From Chloroflexota bacterium (GTDB taxonomy: Bacteria; Chloroflexota; Anaerolineae; Anaerolineales; Anaerolineaceae): a stretch of 11,353 nt of DNA. The notes below the pieces were generated by a model. It did no database searches. It saw only the letters and a list, made by a program, of their open reading frames with translations, and was not told the origin of the DNA. Below, piece after piece: positions 6,737-11,353 of this stretch. Both the position numbers and the translations under genes were made by a program. The stretch covers positions 1-11,353 of the forward strand of contig JAAZPN010000251.1 in assembly GCA_012797215.1 (NCBI GenBank), in the 5' to 3' direction. Within the stretch, counting starts at the first letter, position 1; the number at the start of each line of letters is the position of its first letter.

Positions 6737-9646
6737 CTATACTTTAATAGTTCTGGTTCGCCAGACTTTTTCCGGCGTGATAGGGTTATCCAGGATATCC
6801 GCTCCGCATGCATCCAAAACCGCGTTCCCCACAGCTGGCGCTACGCCGTCCATCGGAATTTCCGCCACCGCTTTCGCGCCGAAAGGATGCGTTTTTTCGT
6901 AGGTTTCAATAAAAATGGTCTGCATGCGCGGCATCTCGTCCGCGCGGAAAATGTGGTAATCCACCAGGTCTTTTTCACGCGCCCAACCGCGTTCGTCGTA
7001 AACCATTTCTTCGCAAACGCCATACCCGAGCGCTTGCGCCATCCCGCCCTCAATTTGACCGGACGCTGCTGCTGGGTTCATGATGACGCCGCCGTCAACC
7101 GCCATTACCAAATCCTCCACCGTCACTTGCCCGGTCTGTAAATCCACGAGAACTGTAGCAAATTGCGCGGCAAAAGGTGGGGGTGAACTTGGAGAGACAT
7201 GGGAAGCCACCGCCATGATTTGCTCCTGGTCAGTGTGATGCAAGCTGTTCAATGCAATTTCTGCGAGACTAAAGCCCTTGCCATCAGACCCGTGTGCCTT
7301 TCCTTGAGCGAGAACGATCTTATCGGGGGAAATATGCAGACCAGCTTCCGCGAACATCGCGCTGGCTCTGGTCTTTATCCTCTCGGCCACTTGCTGGGCA
7401 GCTTTAATAACGGCTGTTCCGGAGATATACGTGGTGGAAGAAGCATACGCGCCTTTATCAAATGGCGTGAAGTCCGTATCGGAAGAGTAAACCAGAATAT
7501 CTTCCTCACTCACTCCTAATACTTCTGCTGCCATTTGCGCGAGCACGGTATCAGAGCCTGTTCCCAGATCCGTGGCCCCAACCAAGAGATTGAACGACCC
7601 ATCGTCATTTAGTTTCAGGCTTGCGCCGCCCATATCGAGATAAGGAATAGCAGTACCCTGCATCATTAATGCCGCGCCAATCCCCCGGCGCAAGTGCGGC
7701 TTGCCAGGGATTTCGTGCCAGGCTGAGTTGCCAAATTTTTGGTCCCATCCAACAGCCGCGCGGCCTTCCCGCACACATTCCTCAAGACCAACCGTATGGA
7801 TGATCTCAGGGCGCGGTTCGCGGCCTTCGTTCCAGGAGGTGCTAAATGCCTGGAATTCTCCGGAACGCAGCGCGTTCTTCAAACGAAACGCGAGTGGGTC
7901 GAGGCCAAGTTCTCGCGCGATCATCTCCATATGCCGATCCAGAGGCCAATAACCTTGCGGTACGCCGTACCCGCGATAAGCGCCGGCAGGTGGCGTGTTG
8001 GTGTAAACAATATCCGCGTAAAAACGAATGTTGGGGTGCTTGCGATATTCGCCATCCCCAACATAAAGCGCCATCGATTTTTGGCCGGTGTTGCCTGTAA
8101 CCGTGAGCGCGTGGCAGCCATATGCGCCAGTATCGCTCAATGCGACCATCTCATTGGCAGTCATCGTTCCATCCAACTTCACGCCAGTTCGCATTTTAAT
8201 GCGCATGGGGTGGCGCGATCTTGAAGCGATAAATTCCTCCTCGCGGGACATTTCGTATAACACGGGTCTACCTGTGGCGATGGTCAGATGCGCGGCAACA
8301 TCCTCGATTAACACCTCTTGCTTGTTTCCAAAACCGCCGCCGATACGAGGTTTGATAACTCTAATGCGTTTAATCGGTAATTTCAGGAGCGGGGCAAGCA
8401 TGCGCCGCGCGTGAAAGGGTACCTGCGTGCTGGTAACTATTACCAGACGATCGTCCGGATCCCAATAGGACAGCGCCACATGCGGTTCGATGTGCGCTTG
8501 CTGCACTTTAGGCACCACGTATTCCCGTTCAAAAATCCTGTCTGCGTCTGCAAATCCCTTTTCTACATCCCCAATGTCGATGCGAATTTTTGCCGCAAGG
8601 TTCACGGAAGGGTCCGAATCAGCAAAGTTTACGTATTCTGCTTCGTCATGGATAAGCGGCGCTCCGGGTTTCATCGCGTCCCTGGGATCGAGAACGATAG
8701 GCAATTCTTCGTATTCCACCTCCAGCAAACTGAGGGCCTTCTCAGCAATTTCCGGGCTTTCTGCGGCGACAAATGCCACCCGGTCGCCGACAAAGCGGAC
8801 TTTATTGTCCAGCGAGAAGCTGTCCAGCGGGCCTGGAATGGGATCTGACTGACCCGCGGTTGAGTAAACCACGCGTGGCAGGTCTTCCCAAGTCAGCACA
8901 GCCGCTACCCCGCGCAGAGCTTTCGCTTTTTCGGTGTTGATTCGAACAATGCGGGCATGCGCGAAAGGGCTGCGCAGTACGCGCGCGAATAGAGTTCCAG
9001 GTCGAACAAAATCCGCGGTAAATGCTGCTTTTCCCTGCGCTAGTTTTGCCGCGTCCAGCTTGATTGAGGATTTTCCAACAACCTGTGTCACTGGAATTTC
9101 ATCCACCGGGACTAATCGGGGTGTGTTATCGGCTTGTTTGATATCGGCCAATTCGTTTTCCGCACGCATTTCGGCAGCGGCCTGCAATACTGCTTCCACT
9201 GGCTTTACATATGCTGTGCAGCGGCACAGAATGCCAGAGAGCGCTTCCCGAATCTCGGCTTCACTTGGGTCTGGATTCCGTTCCAACAGCGCTTTCGCGG
9301 CAAGAATCATCGCGGAAGAGCAATACCCACACTGTATGGAACCATTCGCGATGAATGCCCTCTGTAACGGACTAAGCCCGTCAGTTTGTTTCCAGCCTTG
9401 GTTTGCCGGTGAACCAAGACCCTCGATGGTAGTAATTTCGTGCCCCATCGCCTGTACCGCCAGGAACATGCAGCTATTGACCGGTCTTCCATCCAGCAGA
9501 ACAGTACAAGCGCCGCATTCTCCTTTCTTGCATCCACCGGATTTGACTCCGAGGTAGCCTAAACGCCGAAGAACATCCAGCAGCTTTTCATCAAGAGCCG
9601 CTTCTACACCGATAGTCTGACCATTGATTTGGAGGTGTATGTTCAT
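6737..9646 (-). CDS. xdhD: Fused [2Fe-2S] / molybdopterin-binding subunit of hydroxylase A, XdhD-like molybdenum hydroxylase
   Basis: In this 969-residue protein a two-cluster ferredoxin domain (1-160: C39, C44, C47, C59; then C106, C109, C141, C143) is followed by a linker rich in charged residues (160-185) and a complete molybdenum hydroxylase catalytic region. Mo-site landmarks are IGGGFGNKQE (435-444), AGAYRGYGVPQG (554-565, R558), DLGTGSDT (693-700), FDKGAYASS (729-737) and GAKAVAE (923-929, E929 as the likely catalytic base). At the bovine Glu802 position it has Gln443, and the usual G-x-G-E near the base reads A-V-A-E. From memory, E. coli XdhD (about 956 residues, also FeS-Mo, with GGGFGSKQ, FDKGAYASS and FGAKSISE) is very similar. 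That protein belongs to the selenium-dependent hydroxylase group and is paired with the small FAD protein YgfM. Here all eight FeS cysteines are kept. The substrate is unknown; a purine or other N-heterocycle is the inference. AGGAGG lies 4 bases before the ATG, which overlaps the FAD gene by ATGA. Confidence 0.9.
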   Translation of the reverse strand: MNIHLQINGQTIGVEAALDEKLLDVLRRLGYLGVKSGGCKKGECGACTVLLDGRPVNSCMFLAVQAMGHEITTIEGLGSPANQGWKQTDGLSPLQRAFIANGSIQCGYCSSAMILAAKALLERNPDPSEAEIREALSGILCRCTAYVKPVEAVLQAAAEMRAENELADIKQADNTPRLVPVDEIPVTQVVGKSSIKLDAAKLAQGKAAFTADFVRPGTLFARVLRSPFAHARIVRINTEKAKALRGVAAVLTWEDLPRVVYSTAGQSDPIPGPLDSFSLDNKVRFVGDRVAFVAAESPEIAEKALSLLEVEYEELPIVLDPRDAMKPGAPLIHDEAEYVNFADSDPSVNLAAKIRIDIGDVEKGFADADRIFEREYVVPKVQQAHIEPHVALSYWDPDDRLVIVTSTQVPFHARRMLAPLLKLPIKRIRVIKPRIGGGFGNKQEVLIEDVAAHLTIATGRPVLYEMSREEEFIASRSRHPMRIKMRTGVKLDGTMTANEMVALSDTGAYGCHALTVTGNTGQKSMALYVGDGEYRKHPNIRFYADIVYTNTPPAGAYRGYGVPQGYWPLDRHMEMIARELGLDPLAFRLKNALRSGEFQAFSTSWNEGREPRPEIIHTVGLEECVREGRAAVGWDQKFGNSAWHEIPGKPHLRRGIGAALMMQGTAIPYLDMGGASLKLNDDGSFNLLVGATDLGTGSDTVLAQMAAEVLGVSEEDILVYSSDTDFTPFDKGAYASSTTYISGTAVIKAAQQVAERIKTRASAMFAEAGLHISPDKIVLAQGKAHGSDGKGFSLAEIALNSLHHTDQEQIMAVASHVSPSSPPPFAAQFATVLVDLQTGQVTVEDLVMAVDGGVIMNPAAASGQIEGGMAQALGYGVCEEMVYDERGWAREKDLVDYHIFRADEMPRMQTIFIETYEKTHPFGAKAVAEIPMDGVAPAVGNAVLDACGADILDNPITPEKVWRTRTIKV

Positions 9647-10428
9647 TTTTCCTCCTGCTTAAGAGCGTTGAATTCTAAGCGCTGCAAACAGCGTGAGAGC
9701 AGGACCTGGCTCATTTCCTGGCGGTAATTGGCAGATGCCCAGGCATCTCCACTATCTTCATAAGCGCGTCGCACCAGCGCTAAGATGGTTTCCGCCGAGA
9801 ATTCGTGCTCGATGACGCGCGGGGGTCGGCTGTCCCCACCACAAACTACGCGCAAAGCGCCATCTTTTAGCCGAACAACAGCCAGACAAATAATTGGGCG
9901 GTCTTTGGGTGTGCGTGCTATGGATTCCCAGACGAAAGCGCTCGGTACCAGGAAACGGAACCATAATGGGAATTCGCGTTCATTTTCCGGTTCATCCAGC
10001 TGGTACCTTTCCAATGGAACAACTCTTTGCCAAGGCGCCAGAACAAGTTCAGGCTTGAGGGCTAACAAGGCGGTTAGGAACGGAGAGCGCGGGTTAACGT
10101 TTCGTAGAAAATTCAGTAAGCTAAGGCTATTGCGAACATTGGCTGCGGCTTCAAGTTCAAAAGGAATTCGCAATTCATCCAATCCAATTTCAGCATCCAT
10201 GACTTGCTGCAGGCTGGCAGCGGCGCCAATGCGGATTGTGTTATTCTCGCGTTCGATGCGGTCTGCCCCAAGCTCCTGCAAATCCACAAATACGGTGAAT
10301 GGGTCCAACTGCCGCGGGGTGTAAGTGCCGCCGGCCAGAATACACACAGCTCCATGCACTTCTCTGATTACTAGCTGCAATTCTTCCAAGCTTTTTGGCC
10401 TTTTGTAACGGACTTCATCATTTTTCAT
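9643..10428 (-). CDS. FAD-binding-type (CoxM/YgfM-like) subunit of hydroxylase A, with degenerate flavin motifs
   Basis: The 261-residue protein follows the PCMH FAD-domain layout: a first loop AGGTYTPRQLD (32-42), a strand DRIERENNTIRIGAAASLQQV (56-76) normal for the family, and a C-terminal flavoprotein domain around CLAVVRLKDGALRVVCGG. Its place directly before the FeS-Mo gene, with an ATGA overlap, makes it the flavin subunit that would pass electrons to the final acceptor. The second FAD loop, normally RN-x-x-T-x-GGN with SPxxD, reads VRNSLSLLNFLRNVNPRSP (98-116), so the glycine pair and Asn are lost. The first loop has AGGTYT instead of AGGTDL. The length is close to E. coli YgfM (about 259), which I recall also has altered loops. 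It may bind FAD differently or weakly. The ATG at 10428 lies inside the last 11 bases of the thioesterase gene, with GGAGG upstream. Confidence 0.85.
   Translation of the reverse strand: MKNDEVRYKRPKSLEELQLVIREVHGAVCILAGGTYTPRQLDPFTVFVDLQELGADRIERENNTIRIGAAASLQQVMDAEIGLDELRIPFELEAAANVRNSLSLLNFLRNVNPRSPFLTALLALKPELVLAPWQRVVPLERYQLDEPENEREFPLWFRFLVPSAFVWESIARTPKDRPIICLAVVRLKDGALRVVCGGDSRPPRVIEHEFSAETILALVRRAYEDSGDAWASANYRQEMSQVLLSRCLQRLEFNALKQEEK
9651..9656 (-). promoter_or_regulatory. Ribosome binding site of the FeS-Mo subunit of hydroxylase A
   Basis: A perfect AGGAGG on the minus strand ends 4 bases before the ATG at 9646, within the last codons of the FAD subunit gene. With the ATGA overlap it indicates tight translational coupling of the two subunits. 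Confidence 0.75.
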
Positions 10429-10882
10429 CAGGTGTCACCCTCCAACCAAAATCTTCGGGATTCATTTCCTTGAGTTTTTCTTCAGGAATATCCACATAAG
10501 TCCCACGCGCTTCCACCAAAATATTCCCAGCCTGGTCAAGCAGCTCACCTCGGGCGAAAGCCACGCGTCCTTTTCTATTGACCTTGTAGCCTTTGGCAAT
10601 CAATGGGGTGTTAACCGGCACCGGTTTCCGATAACGCACGGTTAGTTCGCTGGTAAGCATAAACAGGTCACCATTATCCGAAAAAGCCCTGCCGCAAATC
10701 TCATCCAAAACCGCTGCCGACACGCCCCCATGTACGATACCAGGATATCCCTGGTAATCCTCTGAAAAAGTGATATCCGCGACCGTATCGCCGTTCTTAT
10801 CTACATAGAACTGCAGCCTCAGGCTAATAGGGTTCTCGCGTCCGCAAACAAAACAGCGGTCGGATGTCGCCTGTTTCTTCAT
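10418..10882 (-). CDS. PaaI/YbgC-like hotdog-fold thioesterase
   Basis: The 154-residue protein has the size and motifs of small PaaI-type hotdog thioesterases. It starts with CFVCGRENPISLRLQF (10-25), a cysteine-containing lead common in one subgroup. The active-site segment is GIVHGGVSAAVLDE (48-61), with HGG at 51-53 and the acidic D60/E61 on the central helix, followed by LTSELTVRYRKPVPV (76-90). Such enzymes hydrolyse acyl-CoA or aryl-CoA esters; the substrate cannot be read from the sequence. The start ATG at 10882 shares its A with the TAA of the upstream oxidoreductase (TAATG). The last 11 bases overlap the FAD subunit gene, so the gene is translated within the operon. Its link to the hydroxylases is only contextual: it could release a CoA-bound product of a ring-degradation route or be an unrelated passenger. 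There is no signal peptide or membrane segment, so it should be cytoplasmic. Confidence 0.88.
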   Translation of the reverse strand: MKKQATSDRCFVCGRENPISLRLQFYVDKNGDTVADITFSEDYQGYPGIVHGGVSAAVLDEICGRAFSDNGDLFMLTSELTVRYRKPVPVNTPLIAKGYKVNRKGRVAFARGELLDQAGNILVEARGTYVDIPEEKLKEMNPEDFGWRVTPDEK

Positions 10883-11353
10883 TAGTTCCCTGGAGCAAAG
10901 GTATCAATCAGTAGCTTCGCGTTGCCGCCAACAGCGTACAAAATCGGACAGGTGCAGCCGTGGTCGATGTATTCCTGTACCTTGGCCTTGGCTTCTGAAG
11001 GCGTGCCGCTGGCGGTGATGCGGTGGATCAGTTCTTCCGGAACCAGATGCTTTGCTTTCTGGATCTGTTCGTGCGTGGCAGGCCAGCCAAGAATGGCTTG
11101 GATACTTTGAACCACTTCGGTTGACACACCAGAGGCTTTGGCGATATGAGGCTGCTGCGCGAGATACTGGCACAATAGTTCCCGCGTGGTGTCAATTGCG
11201 CGGTTGTGGTCTTCATCCACCGAGCAGACCACCAGTTGAGGGCGGTCAAAATCTTCGAGGCGTCTGCCGGCATTTCTTAAGCCCACCATCAGTTGTTCAA
11301 TCGCGATGTCATTGTAACCAACCGGTACACAGTAATTCATCACCACGCCGTCC
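10882..11353 (-). CDS. LLM-class flavin/F420-dependent oxidoreductase, C-terminal part (start lies outside the window)
   Basis: The minus-strand frame is open from the window edge to the TAA at 10884-10882, giving about 156 C-terminal residues. It begins [11 protein letters not shown] and ends with [20 protein letters not shown] followed by a short ILYAVGG strand. These are the late strands and helices of the luciferase-like monooxygenase TIM barrel, close to the methylenetetrahydromethanopterin reductase (Mer-like) subgroup: the DGVVMN strand, the GTPSEA turn and the last-helix region. Members use FMN or coenzyme F420; the binding residues that would decide are mostly in the missing N-terminal part. 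A GTG at 11346 falls inside the conserved DGVVMN strand and is not a plausible start, so the gene is 5'-truncated by the window. Its stop overlaps the thioesterase start (TAATG), which places it in the same operon. Confidence 0.85.
   Translation of the reverse strand, partial: DGVVMNYCVPVGYNDIAIEQLMVGLRNAGRRLEDFDRPQLVVCSVDEDHNRAIDTTRELLCQYLAQQPHIAKASGVSTEVVQSIQAILGWPATHEQIQKAKHLVPEELIHRITASGTPSEAKAKVQEYIDHGCTCPILYAVGGNAKLLIDTFAPGN

Noticed and set aside
8934..9557. A 207-codon open frame on the plus strand opposite the FeS-Mo gene
   Set aside because: It is antisense to a gene with strong family motifs. Its composition (many Ala, Ser, Arg) is typical of a reverse-frame shadow, with no convincing ribosome site.
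1..11353. CRISPR arrays, tRNA or rRNA genes, insertion sequences or attachment sites
   Set aside because: No repeated units, no tRNA-like cloverleaf, no transposase motifs and no terminal inverted repeats were seen; coding genes fill almost all of the window outside the glmS leader.

Overview
The window holds one compact operon on the minus strand, transcribed from high to low coordinates, followed by the start of a separate glmS transcription unit. Every gene is on the minus strand. Neighbouring genes in the operon overlap or are separated by at most 11 bases, and most have a clear Shine-Dalgarno sequence. The organism is probably a Chloroflexota bacterium (Anaerolineae-like), with a Bacillota-type anaerobe as the alternative. 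The pointers are a coenzyme F420/flavin-type LLM oxidoreductase, a CBS-containing family II pyrophosphatase, several molybdenum hydroxylases, strong GGAGG ribosome sites and a glmS ribozyme. None of these is decisive, and the base composition looks balanced by eye (not counted).

Layout in transcription order: the 3' part of an LLM-class oxidoreductase (11353-10882); a hotdog-fold thioesterase (10882-10418); molybdenum hydroxylase A, made of a short FAD-type subunit (10428-9643) and a fused [2Fe-2S]-molybdopterin subunit of the XdhD type (9646-6737); a CBS-domain manganese-type inorganic pyrophosphatase (6725-5349); an XdhC-family cofactor insertion/sulfuration factor (5349-4561); molybdenum hydroxylase B, made of a fused FAD-[2Fe-2S] subunit (4550-3144) and a separate xanthine-dehydrogenase-like molybdopterin subunit (3141-928); and a MocA-like molybdopterin cytidylyltransferase (925-299).

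Downstream of the operon lies a promoter -10 box and then a glmS self-cleaving ribozyme/riboswitch (about 264-72). The first 20 codons of glmS (60-1) run off the window edge.

How the genes fit together: MocA would make molybdopterin cytosine dinucleotide from CTP and release pyrophosphate, which the co-transcribed pyrophosphatase could remove. XdhC would deliver the matured, sulfurated cofactor to one or both hydroxylases. Hydroxylase B keeps all the residues expected for a purine (xanthine/hypoxanthine) hydroxylase. Hydroxylase A resembles the E. coli XdhD/YgfM pair of the selenium-dependent hydroxylase group, and its substrate is open. The glmS unit is functionally separate (glucosamine-6-phosphate synthesis under feedback control), although no terminator is visible between it and the operon.
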